Positions 29,893 to 41,895 are shown, counted from the first letter of the stretch. The stretch is 64,000 nucleotides of DNA from Oscarella lobularis (GCF_947507565.1 NC_089184.1:310001-374000), one strand, 5' to 3'. Numbers and translations are program-made. The notes: generated by a model not told the origin, from the letters alone.

Positions 29893-32800
29893 CTATTGTT
29901 TGCGTTTGTCTGTCTTTCGGCAGCTGAAGCAGCAAACATTCCGAACTTCTTGAAGATCGCAGTAATTGTGGATCTTCGCATCGGTGCAGATAGTCGTATT
30001 TGCATCAATACACGGATCGCCGGGGGCTCTGTCTAAAGTAAAAGGTAAGCATGCACGTGGCAGCTAGGAGCGATCTTTTGAGCGACCACCCTTCAGTCGC
30101 TCAAGAGATAGAGGCGGTACAAAGTAGTCTCTCTACCGAAAGGGGCCGCTCAATTAAAAGAGGGACTACTGTACCTTCGGGTGGCAGCGGACAAGCGCGA
30201 GTTTCCCTGCACATTCTACTCGCAATTGGCTTGTCTTCGACGCTGCACAATTTGCTCTTCACCGAAGCATTAGTGTGCCGATTGACGCACACGATCGTTC
30301 GATTTACGACCCCAGTACCACAAGAAACCGAGCACTAAAAGTTAAACAATTGGCATTCGTATCAATCAATCAATGGTTCCTAAATCATATACCGATTTGG
30401 ACCATGGACCTATTCTCCACACATAGCATGGCGCCTTGTTGCATAGTCGCATCTCGGGTGGTTTCGGTCGATACCCGTAGCACAATTCCTCGTTCGTTTT
30501 GGGGCACACTACGGTTCGACTTTGCCAGACGGTGTTGCACTTGCACGTTCCATAGTCGCGCACTATGACCCAATCGACGCAATCGTTGTGCTCTCCCTCG
30601 CACGTACGCGAATTCTCTGGCTTGGGGAGACGGCACACGCGTCCTCTCGGGCACGTAACGTCTCTCCACTGAGTCCCCTCCCGACATCGGCTCGAACACT
30701 TGAAAGTTTTAAATTATTATATAATCGGGTTTTACCGTTCGACTTACGGGGGACCATTGTCCGATTTTCCACGAACTGCAGTCTTGCAATTTGCACGGCA
30801 TCGTGTTCATCGGTTTGTCCTCTTGTCGACAGTTGCCCGACCGGCATTGCACGGAACGTTTGCGGAATCCAACGTCGCACGGCTTACTGCACTAAAAATT
30901 TCTCAACTGTTTGACTTTGAAACGAATCCCTTCCGCTCGATGTTTACCCTTCCCCACGACGATGCCTCCCAAGAGCACGGTCCTTTTGTGCACTTTCGCT
31001 GTCGGCTCGGCTTTCCCTGGCATCGCGACTCGTTCACTTCCTTCGTTCCTTTCACGCAGACAACGGTACGGTTTTGAAATCCCTCGCCACAGTTTGCACT
31101 GCATTCCGACCACGGTTCGTACACCCACGATGCCACTGACTCCTTCACCGGAGTTAGCTTTCGTCGCGGCAGCGTATACTTACACTCTATGCCCAAGTTA
31201 GGACCGTGAACGTTAACCTAGTAGGAGATGCAAACCCTTCAACATCGATTGTTGGTTTTATCACATACAAAGAATTCCACTCTTGCGCGTAGAGGCCCAT
31301 CAGACGTAAATCTATCCAGAATACCGTTTGATTTCCTTTCGCTGCAGTACCGTATGTTGGTTCCGGCAACGACAAATTTGTCACGGCCTTTATAACGCTC
31401 CGATAACCAACCCTCATCCACACGAGTATCTAGTTACAGACAGGATAGGCCGTAGAGGAAAAAAAACATTGGCATCGTACCGAGCGTATTATTAGTCGGC
31501 CTTAATTGCTTGACGTCAATATTGGTCGCTCCCCTCGGTGCCGAACAGATCCTCCTGTGACCGCTCTGCTTGACGTAGGGTCGAGTAACGGAAACGATCC
31601 GACACGTATCGCCCCGTCCTCCGCACACGCCGCATCGATCGACAACGAGCGACGAACCGAGCGCCTTGTCGCAACCGATCGGCTAGGGGGAGAGGGGGAG
31701 AACAATGCCTTTAAAACCTACCCTCGAGGGTATGCGCATCGCGTTTAATTCCCTTGCCTCGCATAGTCCACTTATGCAGATGCCGGCGTCTTGTCCTCTT
31801 CCGCCGATCCGGCATTCTGTTCCGTCGCGAACCTCTTTGGCGATTACTCTCCTAAACGTCGGCGATCCTTCGGTCTCGCAGCTCAATTGGCACGGGTTTC
31901 CTTTGGCTGAAACAAAGAGCGCGATTCGATCGATCGAAGAGAAATTGTCTACGCCGTCTTATTGCATGCCTTCTGTCTTAGACGGCACCCTGTAACGCGG
32001 CCACGTCCGATTCTCCTCGCACTGAATTCGTCGAAATGATTTCGATTTGGGCGGGCAATCCTAAACGAATAAGGGAAAAAGAATGCGCATCTTAGACGAG
32101 ACCAGTTTTGTCCGGAACATTATTTTTATTCACGAATACCGCCATCGCCGCCGACACACGTCAGCGGACGCTGACGGTCTTCCAATTCATACCGATGTGC
32201 TGCACAGCTTGTAGCGAGCTCGCGGCCCCGTACAGTAAGCACCTCCGTGGGCGGGCCTGCAATATAATTACGGGATCTCGCTCTCCGGTGGTCGTGCGTC
32301 AAGCGAGTCGCGCGGCAAATGATTTGCCGTCATCGTACCTCGGATTGGTGCACGGTCTCTTGGATACGGACACTCCCGTTCCGCAAGTTCGACTGCAGTC
32401 GGACCACGATTGCCACTTGCCCCAGCCACCCTCAATAGACGTCGGCTTGTATCGAAGGCATTTTCCTTGAAAACACACCTGAATACGGGGAGGGGAGGGG
32501 GGGGAGTCGATAGAGGAAAAAATGCAATAACTGACTATGACACTCCGACCTTATTTGGACTGCAGACGGTGCCGTCTGCGGCCGGAGCGTTCAAGTTGGC
32601 TGGGTAACACGACTCCGTAGTCGAGACTGTCCACGATTTGGGCTGACACAATAGTCTGCGGCACGTTTCGGCTGCCTAAGGTTTGTTTGTGGTGGCAACG
32701 AATAATTGGAACTAGATCAACGTCGCTTCAAATTCGATTTTACCGTTTGAGCCGTGCAGTGTTTTGACATGTCTCCGCTGGCGAGCCGACACTGTTCATC

Positions 32801-34526
32801 TGGCGAACTGTATGGCATCGGCTCTGACGGCGGCGCATTAGTCGGGCGGCTGTCACTTTTCATTTCGACTTTATTGTCCAGGCAATTAGCCGTTTTAAGA
32901 AAATTTTCCAAGTAGCGTCGACTGCACTCTGACCACAGTTGTCCGTACGCCGGAAAGTGACGCGACCGCTCTGACGACATAATTCCCTCACAGGGCGCGC
33001 TGTCATGAATCATTCCCATACTGGAGACGAGATGGTGATCTAGTATCCTCTCTCTGCGTCACGATTTCTTACCTGTGGCCAATTCCGTGCGCGATCGCAT
33101 AGGCAGTCGCCGACATTCCTTTATCGGCTACTGCTATGCAATTTCTGCCGGGTGTGCAGGCACCCTCGATCGTGGCGTGGCCCTTCAAACTGCAGTCGAG
33201 CACCCCGTTTACCGTTTGGCATAAGTTACCCCTAAGTAGGCAAAGAATAGAACCTTTGTTTGCATGTTTGTCGCAAATTTGTGTGCGCGCACCGCACCCC
33301 GTAATAAGAACTGCGATGTCGTACTGATTCGTCGAATTAGTTCCCGCCGACAGCTTGGCCGTCCACTTGCAAAATTCTGACAGCACTTCGTGAGCGTTTT
33401 CGCTCACGGTGAACTCCTGAAGAGAAAATAAGAATGCCGCCGCGACAGATAAAAAGAATGCCAACGAACGTCGCGATCGAGAAGACTAAGACGAGATACT
33501 TGAATATTGATGTTGTGGCCAATCGATGCGTCGCGAAAGAATCCGTTCACCTGCGCCGTAGAAAAAGAATCGTTAGCTCTACGGCATCTGTGTGCGCCGT
33601 TCTATGCCCTCGAAATGCGTCACGTGCCAGTGGAAGGGAAAACGGAAACCACACAGTAGAGCAGGTGAGTGGATTCCGTGTTTTCTTTCTCCTTCCTACC
33701 CGTGGGTTCTCGCGGACGTACCATATTCATAAGCGTGAGCGCGTATTGTTCCGTTTCCCGACCGTGTTCGTAGGACGTTCGAAAGTCGACGACCACGAGG
33801 ACTTCGACTGTTCGTTCGCGCACCCAATCGCGCGTCGATCGCTTGAACCGGACTAAAGACAACGCAGCTTGTTTATTCTTCAATCGCACTGAGAGAGAAC
33901 TAGACGAGGCAATGCTCGACTCCCCGCGGCCACTACCGTTGTCGGCTTGCCCAGATTCTTCGGATTTCCCGACAATATGGCGCTCAAGCATATGCTGATT
34001 GGAAGCGATTGCGTTCCGAGGCGGCCTGATAAAGTAACTGACATCTTGAACCCCAAAAAAGCCGCTCTATTGCGCATCGACATATCGATACAAAAAACAG
34101 GTATTTAGCGACAGATATAGATACCATGTGTCCATCTGCATTGATCGTCACCGCTACGGAGCTCGCTCGATCCTTACCGTTGACCGTTCCCCGATAAAGA
34201 ATGTAGTTGCCAGGATACTGGTTAGTCAAGGAGTTTTTGATTAGATGGAGGTGGACGCCGCGGCCGTCGCCGCCAGATTCGTTGATAGTGTAGTCGACGA
34301 CGTTGTCGTCATCTCCTTCCTGCGGAGAGCGTGACAAGGTCGCGTTCAGATTGTCGATGCGAGGCCCAGTCGTCGTCGTCTCCGCCACCGTAGCTGCGAA
34401 GCAGACTTTAGGATTAATTGCCCTTGTAACGGGAAGGAGAATCCTTGTGAATTCACCTGCGACTGCGACGAGCAGAAAGGCGAGCTCGAGCAATACGGAC
34501 TGCCTAAGAAGCGGCAGCAGCGGCAT
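29893..34526 (-). CDS. ADAMTS-like secreted protein with degenerate metalloprotease site
   Basis: Spliced minus-strand gene with full ADAMTS order. It starts with a signal peptide (MPLLPLLRQSVLLELAFLLV), a propeptide (YRGTVNGKDRASSVAVTIN) and a basic RFKR furin-like site (about 33,850). The metalloprotease part follows: VEVLVVVDFRTSYEHGRETE, VNGFFRDASIGHNINIQVSR, YDIAVLITGCGARTQICD. A disintegrin-like part (QPKSWTVSTTESCYPANLNA), TSP1 repeat (GGWGKWQSWSDCSRTCGTGV, about 32,430) and Cys-rich part (SSLVVDRCGVCGGRGDTCR) come next. A spacer, about five more TSP1 repeats (EPWSECSANCGEGFQNRTVV, RIGPWSK) and a PLAC domain (IDANTTICTDAKIHNYCD) end at stop 29895-29893. The zinc site reads HGIGH (33,084-33,070), joined to SMGMIHD. 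The three His and the Met-turn (GIMSS) remain, but the catalytic Glu of HExxH is Gly. It is probably a pseudoprotease in the extracellular matrix. Confidence 0.87.
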
Positions 34527-34991
34527 TGTGGCGTGTCAGTCCGGCGTAGAGGCGAAAGAATCGAAGAAACTGCGCGTCGCGACGGCCTCTCGCGGAATGA
34601 CGAATGAAGAAGAAAGCAAAGCTTATATAAGAAATGGACGGGAAGGTAGGCATGCCGGAAGCAAGGAGCGCGTGTGGACGCCCGGCCCCGACGACAATTA
34701 TCATAATCTCTATATCTATGGCGTGCATTATTCGGGCGATTCAAGACGCCGCCGTCGCGGACCGTTTGTACTTTACTTCGTCAATCCTAACGTGATTGAC
34801 GTGTGTTTCTGTTGACGTTCACACACCGGACTGGGCGAGCGCTGCGCACGGCCTTGTTGGTTCTTCCTGGTTTCTTCCGGTTGCGCCGCGTGTAATATAC
34901 CAGCTATTGATTGATTTGAGGCGTCGGCTTACTTGTATGCGGGAGGTTTGATGACGTCAATGTGACCCGTCCGTCTCTTCTCTTTTTGAGC
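34527..34991. promoter_or_regulatory. Divergent gap ADAMTS-like/CLPX
   Basis: A 465-bp head-to-head spacer between the two start codons. No protein-like frame or recognisable promoter element was seen. A shared or paired promoter is inferred from position only. Confidence 0.3.
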
Positions 34992-37374
34992 ATGAACCGA
35001 CTTATTCGGCCTGCGCGGCGAGTTCAGTCGTTTCTCACATTACGTAATGCCGTTTTATGTCGTCACTACACCGCAGCGTCCTCAGGTAGCAAAAAACCGC
35101 ACTCGAAGACAAAAACGCACCGAGAAAACGCCGTTTAGCCGCCCCAACGACTCTCGACAGCTTCAAAACAGCTCTACGACACCCAAAACGTCACATTTCA
35201 AGCGGAACAGACAAGGGAAAAGGCAAAAAGAAGGAGATATTGTGCCCTCGCTGTGGCTCGCCCATCGACCAATCAGCGTCCTTCTTGAGTGAGCGCGACG
35301 TCGCGCCTCCTCCGTCTCTGATCTGACGCGTTTTTAGCCGCGTCATCGCGCTTTTTGCGATGCGCACGTTGCGAGCACATTTTCCTCATCGTCGACGCCG
35401 ACGCGACGGCGACGAAAGCGAAAACCGAATCGATGACGTCACAAGAAGTCGCTCGCAAACAAAAATCAACACCCAGTCCGCCACCGCCAAAAAAGGTAAT
35501 TTTTTGACGCATTCATAATTTAATTAATTAATAACACGTCTTAATAATTAGATTTTTGAATATTTGGGTCAGTATGTGATAGGGCAAGAGCACGCGAAAA
35601 AAGTTCTCTCTGTGGCCGTTTATAATCATTATAAGCGGCTCGGAGTGATGATGGGTGGCGGGGGAAAGAAGACGAAGAGTCCAGCGTCTAGTGCTAGTGC
35701 TCATTATCATAACCCGTGGAAACAGCAGACTTCGTACTGGCCCTCCACTGAAAAAACGAAAGCGTGGGAATCGCCATCAGGTGGGAGAATCAATATCGAT
35801 TATGTCATCAATCGCTGATAATTTCTTAGAAATTTATTCTCGATCAAATGGCAATTTGTTTAATCCTCTAAATGGGGTTTATCCGACGTCTTCCATTCCG
35901 CTTGCTTTGCCTGATGATAAGAAGCAGTCGGACGGTGAAACGAATACGGAAAAGGATTCCGACTCAGGACTGAGAATCGAAAAGAGCAACATACTTCTAT
36001 TGGGCCCCACAGGATCAGGTCAATAAAATAAATAAATAATAAATAAATATTTTATTTTTTTATAGGAAAGACGCTATTGGCTCAGACGCTGGCACGGTGT
36101 CTTGACGTTCCCATAGCGATGTGTGACTGCACCACGTTGACTCAAGCCGGTTACGTGGGAGAAGACGTCGAATCCGTGATTGTGAAATTAGTACAGGTAC
36201 TAAAAGCTTGATACATGCATGCATGCAACTACCCCTAGCTATTTATATACCATAGGAAGCTGATTACAATATCGAAAAGGCACAAAGAGGCACTTAGATA
36301 TAAATTCGTTTATATTGTACTAACGTTACGTTTGAACAGGAATCGTTTTTTTGGATGAAGTGGATAAAATTAGCTCCGTTCCTTCCTATGGAACGCGATT
36401 GCGTGACGTCGGAGGAGAAGGCGTCCAACAGGTAATAAATAAAATAAAGTTCTATAAATTTTATTTTTTTATTTAGGCTCTGTTAAAAATGATGGAAGGA
36501 ACGACGGTCAATGTCCCAGATCGCAACGGAAGAAAAGGCCGCGCAGAAGTCATGACCATAGACACGACCAACATCCTATTCATTGCATCGGGAGCGTTCA
36601 ACGCGCTCGACAAGATCATCGGCCGACGAACGAAAGAAAACGCAAGAACCACGCGCGCGAAGAGAAAAAATAATCTAAAAATTAATTATTCTATATAGCA
36701 TTTGGGGTTTGGTATTAAAACGTCGTCATCTTCCGATGCCATGGAGACGCTTGGGGGAGATGATAGCAATGACCCGTTTGAAATGCTCGCCTTCAAGTCC
36801 AAAGCAAGTCCAAAGGAAGAACTCGAAGCGCGAGATCGACTCTTCGAAATGGTCGAAGCAAAGGATCTAATTGAATTCGGTATAATCCCCGAATTCATTG
36901 GTCGTCTTCCCGTCGTGGTAAGTCTCCATTCCTTGGACGAGGAGATGCTGGTGAGAATTCTCAACGAGGGCAAAGGAGCTCTCATTCCCCAATTCAAAGC
37001 ACTTTTTGCATTAGATAACGTAAGAGTCTTATATTAGGAATTAGGCTATAACTCTTCATCTAGGTTGAACTTCTTTTTACTGATGATTCGCTGAAGGATA
37101 TCGCTCGACAAGCAATGGAAAAGCAAACAGGCGCCAGAGGCCTTCGATCAATCATGGTACGTATTTTATATAATTAATTAATTTAATATGGGATCTTACG
37201 TAGGAGAAATTGCTTCTGGATCCCATGTTCGAGGTCCCCGGTTCGGATATTCGTTGCGTTTGCGTCGACGAAGAGGTAGCGAAGGGAAAGAAGGCTCCAG
37301 AGTACGTGTACGAGACCAAAGAGGAGTCAAGTGAGGGGGCAACTCAAGCCAATCGGGCCTCAGGTTCTGTATAG
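34992..37374 (+). CDS. CLPX: Mitochondrial ClpX ATPase
   Basis: Spliced. ClpX is the AAA+ unfoldase of the mitochondrial matrix ClpXP protease and also activates ALAS in heme synthesis. The basic N-terminus ([20 protein letters not shown]) suits a mitochondrial presequence. A C4 zinc finger follows, split by an intron ([13 protein letters not shown] and [15 protein letters not shown]). Then [20 protein letters not shown] (about 35,555), [11 protein letters not shown] with Walker A split by an intron before [15 protein letters not shown] (about 36,066), [17 protein letters not shown], the Walker [11 protein letters not shown] (about 36,343), [38 protein letters not shown] and [10 protein letters not shown]. 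Stop 37372-37374. Two introns need GC donors: after AAAGAG near 36,290 and after GAAAAC near 36,641. All catalytic motifs are intact. Confidence 0.94.
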
Positions 37375-37504
37375 AATAGCGCCGTACCATTTCCGGGGGA
37401 GGGGGCAAAGTGCATTTAGAGAGAAATATCCTTATATCGATTATCAACCAGGGGTGCGAATTCAAAAAAAATCCTCAGCTACTATATATAATCCTCTCGA
37501 AGAA

Positions 37505-37517
37505 TTACGTCTTTTTG

Positions 37518-37569
<52 letters not shown>

Positions 37570-39721
37570 TTATCGACGATTCCTTCACGACGCCAACGCC
37601 GCTTATCGACGATTCCTTCATGACGCCAACGCCGCCGCCTAATCGTCGAAAATTCATAGAAGCTGCCGTTTGCCACGCATTCGCCTTCAAGTCCAACCAC
37701 TCCACGCTATTCAAATACGAAGTCCCGTCGAACCCCCCAACAGCGTACAACTTCCCGTTCACAACGCCCAATCCGACTCCGCTCCGTCGCGAGAGCATCG
37801 ACGCAATAGGCGACCAGTGTCCCGTCCGCGGATCGAATCTCTCGACCGTATTCAACTCGGATAGCTCGTCGCGACCGCCGACGGCATAGAGGCAATTCTC
37901 CAGCGCGGCGACGCCGAGATGCTTTCGTCGCGTCGTCATGACGGGCGCCGGAGTCCATTGGTTTAATTGCTGTTCGTATTGTTCGACGCTGCTCAACGGC
38001 GACGTTCCGTCCGAGCCGCCGACCGCGTAGAGCCGATTGGACATGATTGTGACGGCGACGCCGAGACGACGCGCGTTCATTGGCTGTATTCGATCCCATT
38101 TTTGTAGCGTTGGGTTGTAACGCTCAACAATGTTCAAACAACTTACGCCGTCCTGAAAAAAAAACGATAAAGTAAGAATTAGAAAAAGTGACCTTCCTAC
38201 CATGGTATTCTGCCCGAGTAAACGCCCACCCCCCTCTAACAAAGTACATAGGGAGAGGAGACGGACTCTAGTCATATGATCTACAGTCTTTCAGGGGCCC
38301 GTACTCAATAACGCCTAACAAAATTTTTGTGAAGTACTAACTAGAGGGTAGGTGATTACACTGCGTTACAAAGTCATAGCAAGCGCCCATGGGCGTTTTT
38401 ACTCGGCCAGAATACTATATATATATATATATATATATACTCCTCTAGTTTATAGGAGAATCATTGTTCTTAGATTAGTTCTCACCTGTCCGCCAACGGC
38501 ATAGATGAGCCCGTCCAAGACGGCAACCCCAACGCTCGTACGACATGCACTCGTCGCCGGAACATCGGCGAACCAAGCATTGACCTTGGAATCATACCGT
38601 TCGACGCTGCTCAAATAAGAAACGCCGTCGTGTCCGCCGACCGCATACAAATCCCCGCCACTCCCATCCAAATCCTCCGAAGGAGAAAGCACAGCAACTC
38701 CAACCCCACACCGTTGTTTCGTCATGGGCGCAACGACCGTCCAAACATCAGTCACGGGATCGTACTTTTCCACGGTATTGACGGCGTCGCCGGAACACCA
38801 TCCGCCGACGGCGTACATCACCTGATCCCGTCGCACGGAAACGCGTTGCCGTCGAACGACAGCTTTTATACGGGGACTATAGTCCGGCCCCATGAGATGA
38901 AAATTCTTCGCCTCGTCGACGAGATCGCGACATACGTCGTCGGCTCGCACGAGACGTTCGCCGGAGACGGTGCCGACGAGAAATGCGGGCGTTAAAAGAG
39001 AGAAGCGCACGTGTTCCATGACGACGGCGACGTCGCGTCGTCGCGTCGTTTCGTCGTGTTTTATCCAGCGCAAGGCGACGTTCCACACGACTTCTTCCGA
39101 TTTGGTGTCGAGTTCGTCGCTGGCGAGTAGATGAGCGAGATGGTCGGCGCTGAGCGCGAGAAATTCGTCGCTTTCGGCGACTTGATCGAAGTGTTGACGA
39201 GCGAAGCGATCGGCGGTTTTTCTAAGGTCCGGGCAGTTGTAGCGTTCGGCAAAATGACTGATACCGAGACAATTGGTCGCGTCGAGCTGATCGGCGAGAA
39301 ATTCGCAACAGACATCGACGACGCTCTGCAATTGCAGCAGACGCGCGACGCTGAGCAGCGACTGGACGTTCTCCTCGTTCACGTCGACTTTCGCCGTGTA
39401 GGCGAAGTCGACGAGACGTTCGACTGCGTCCGGGCTCACGTCACGCAAGGTAACGCGCGATTGACGACTCTCCGACAGTTCGCCGGTGAACATCGCTTGG
39501 AAATAGGGGCTCGACGCGGCGAGAACGAGTCGATGGGCGACGATTTCGCGATCGGCGACGACAAGAACGACGTCGCAGAGATCGTTTCGGGTTCGTAGTG
39601 AGGCGATTACTTCGAGGACTTGGTGGGCGTGTGACGAATCGGTGTGCTGGAGCGAAGCCATTGTCGATGGCGGGTAGGAATCGGGTGGAATGGGCGTAGG
39701 CCGCGATGTTTGGCCTGCCAT
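37505..39721 (-). CDS. KLHL20: BTB-Kelch protein KLHL20 with polyglycine tail
   Basis: Two exons (39721-38486 and 38152-37505) with one intron of 333 bp that contains an (AT)n run. KLHL20 is a substrate adaptor of Cullin-3 ubiquitin ligases (targets include DAPK and PML in vertebrates). Seen in order: BTB ([37 protein letters not shown]), BACK ([20 protein letters not shown]) and six Kelch repeats with YAVGG blades ([51 protein letters not shown] and others). The last strand reaches [19 protein letters not shown]. There the gene departs from the family: GVGVxKESSIS (33 bp) is duplicated, and a run of 16 Gly from (GCC)16 follows before DKKT and stop 37507-37505. The ordinary family C-terminus is replaced. 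The stop lies 130 bp from the CLPX stop. Confidence 0.92.
37520..37567. repeat. (GCC)16 trinucleotide repeat coding polyglycine
   Basis: Sixteen uninterrupted GCC triplets, read on the minus strand as GGC (Gly) at the C-terminus of KLHL20. A 33-bp direct duplication (37568-37600 and 37601-37633) adjoins it and encodes [11 protein letters not shown] and [11 protein letters not shown]. Confidence 0.95.
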
Positions 39722-40174
39722 CGGGCTTTGGGAGAGAGGGGAGGGGAAAAGAAAGGAGAAATCGATCGAAACAACGTTGATATCAAGAAATTCCGGATAT
39801 TAAATAATTTGTTGATTGCATATACACAATGTATCGATTCGGCGTGACAGTGTGTAATTTTAATTTTTTAGAATCACCACAATGAAGATAAAATTCAAAG
39901 GCGGCTTCTTGACACATCGTTTAGGTGTGAGAAAACTGTACTCAGAGTGTCTTTCTAGATCCGTGACGTCACTACACCAATGAATAGTAAAGCTCCTCGG
40001 CAAAGAAAACATCCCAGATTTTAATTGTAGCCGGAGGAGGTCGGTCATTTGACGTCATTTGACTGGTTAGACCCTGACCTCTTTTCCACCGGATCTCTAT
40101 GACCACTTCCTCTACTAACCATGTATATCCCGGAGGCCTTGCATTCATTGTGTGACTGAACTTCTGGTCTGAAG
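39722..40174. other. Intergenic, no gene recognised; shared upstream duplication segment
   Basis: Gap between the KLHL20 start and the TenA-like start. From about 40,045 to 40,174 the sequence is homologous in inverted orientation to about 48,061-48,215, so the duplication of the TenA-like gene includes its upstream region (shared GGAGGCCTTGCATT and CTTCTGGTCTG). Nothing protein-like was found in the rest. Confidence 0.5.
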
Positions 40175-41133
40175 ATGTCTACCGCTAGAGCCGTCAGAAC
40201 TTGGACTGCTCGTCGATCAAATAAAATTTTTGACAAACTTGCGATAGACACAGTCGACGCGCCAAAAACAGACGGAAAAGGGGGTCAACTGGCCTACGAG
40301 ATCTTCGACATCAACGACGACGTGGCGAAGCGAGCTCTCGAAACAAAGTTCATTCAAGGCATCAAGACCGGTCGGCTCGATCCCACCGAATACGGAGGAT
40401 ACACAGTACAGGACGCCATCTATTGTTATCACGGTAGGGTAGGTGATAGTTGAGTGGGAGGAAGGAGGAAGAGGAGGCCGGAGGAGGAGGAAGCTCAATC
40501 TGATATGATTTTTTAGGCACGGAAAATTTGGAGACGCTTGAAAAGAAAGCTCGTAGCGAAGGCCTACCGGATTTGGAATCGTTTGCGAGTCTCAAAGCCG
40601 AAGTGATTCCCCCCGCCGTCTAATACTAATACGCGTACGTCATAGGGTTATTCGATTAGGGGTACAAAGACTACGCCGCCAGCATGTTCCACGATTGGCA
40701 TATAAATAATCCCAGAGGGATCGATCTCGGCGAGGCGGCGAGCAATTATTTGCACTTCAGTCGAAGCGTTCTGCATGGTTTTCCGCCCTACTACATGATC
40801 ATTGCCATGCTGCCCTGCGATATGTTGTGGGAGTGGCTTGGGCAGCAGCTGAAGGGATACGTTTCGGACGCAAACGTTTATTCGTTTTGGATTGAAGGCA
40901 ATCTTCCAGGCAGCACGTCGTGGGAAGATTTTGTCGATGGTCATACTCGAAAGTAAAGTTAAACACATGTGCGTGCTTTGTATTGATCAGACGTATTTCT
41001 TAGGTATGATAAAGAAATTGCCAATCAGATATTCAGAATTGCAATGATCAGTGAGCTCAATTTCTTCAGGTCTGGATGTGGAGAGAAGCTTGAACCTGTG
41101 CCAAAAATGCCGGAACCCCCTTCCGCATGCTAA
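40175..41133 (+). CDS. TenA/heme-oxygenase-fold protein, copy 1
   Basis: Spliced, four exons, about 230 residues. Exon 1 (40175-40432) gives MSTARAVRTWTARRSNKIFD, KFIQGIKTGRLDPTEYGGYT and VQDAIYCYHG. Exon 2 (about 40,517-40,600) gives TENLETLEKKARSEGLPDLE. Exon 3 (about 40,660-40,953) gives DWHINNPRGIDLGEAASNYL, PPYYMIIAMLPCDMLWEWLG and NVYSFWIEGNLPGSTSWEDF. Exon 4 gives KEIANQIFRIAMISELNFFR and stop 41131-41133. The layout (early DP..YG..V.D, middle Y...AM.PC..LW.WL, late FW...) matches the TENA/THI-4/PQQC heme-oxygenase-like superfamily. Members act on thiamine precursors or other small molecules. The substrate here cannot be inferred. A close inverted paralogue is at 47,106-48,060. Confidence 0.75.
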
Positions 41134-41227
41134 GATTGAAGGATGTGACCGTAACTTTGATTTTATGTGTATGTGTTGATTGCGCGTGATGCTGTACTTG
41201 TATACGGGAACCCTCCATACTCCAGTC

Positions 41228-41854
41228 ATGTCGGACAAAAAGGTTCGTCTCCTCTGCCTGCACGGATATCGCCAGAGCGATACGACATTTCGCGAAAAGA
41301 TAGGATCGTTTCGGAAGGGACTACGTAAGCTTATCGACCCCGTTTTCATATCGGCGCCCCATAAAATCGGCGACGAAGATCCGCCTCAATTTGGCTGGTG
41401 GTTTTCCTCTTTGGATAAAACCTATCGAGCTTCGGAGGAATCCGACGTCGATACGGGCTTTTCCGAGTCCATCGACGTCGTCAGGGAAACGCTGCAGCGT
41501 CGAGGGCCCTTCGACGGGGTGCTCGCCTTTAGTCAAGGCGCTTCGCTGCTATCCGTCATCTGTTCTATGCACGACAAAGAGCCGGAAAAATTCCCGTTTA
41601 AATTTGCTATTTTTATTTCCGGTTTCAAATCTCGCTCGCGCAGACACGCCCACTTCTACGATTCACTGATATCCTGTCCTTCATTGCACGTGTACGGCGA
41701 TACGGACGCCGTGATACCAAAAAAGTGGAGTGAAGAATTAGCCAAAGGCTTTGTGACTGCACAAACTCATTGCCACGTCGGTGGCCACTACTTACCAGCA
41801 ACTGCTTCCGATCGTTCAGTGTACTCAACTTTTATAAGTCAATTTATTAGCTGA
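41228..41854 (+). CDS. OVCA2: Serine hydrolase of the FSH1/OVCA2 family
   Basis: Single exon, 208 residues from MSDKKVRLLCLHGYRQSD. OVCA2 is a small alpha/beta-hydrolase with esterase activity on long-chain alkyl esters. The oxyanion region LCLHGYRQ opens the protein. The nucleophile elbow is AFSQGAS (GxSxG variant SQGAS), the acid lies in HVYGDTDAVIPKKWS and the histidine in HVGGHYLPA. The triad Ser-Asp-His is therefore complete, and the length is normal. An upstream in-frame ATG (41,183) is less likely than 41,228, where the family homology begins. It lies 94 bp after the TenA-like stop and 41 bp before the LRRC49 start. Part of its upstream region was copied into the inverted duplication (about 46,972-47,060). 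Confidence 0.92.
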   Translation: MSDKKVRLLCLHGYRQSDTTFREKIGSFRKGLRKLIDPVFISAPHKIGDEDPPQFGWWFSSLDKTYRASEESDVDTGFSESIDVVRETLQRRGPFDGVLAFSQGASLLSVICSMHDKEPEKFPFKFAIFISGFKSRSRRHAHFYDSLISCPSLHVYGDTDAVIPKKWSEELAKGFVTAQTHCHVGGHYLPATASDRSVYSTFISQFIS

Positions 41855-41895
41855 ATTCGTGACTATTTAATTATGTATTCACGTGGTCACGTGCG

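Noticed and set aside
38410-38450. (AT)n run in the KLHL20 intron as a regulatory site
   Set aside because: It is an ordinary dinucleotide microsatellite within an intron.
39131-39598. 155-residue open frame on + within KLHL20
   Set aside because: It lies antisense to the BTB/BACK coding sequence and shows no domain.
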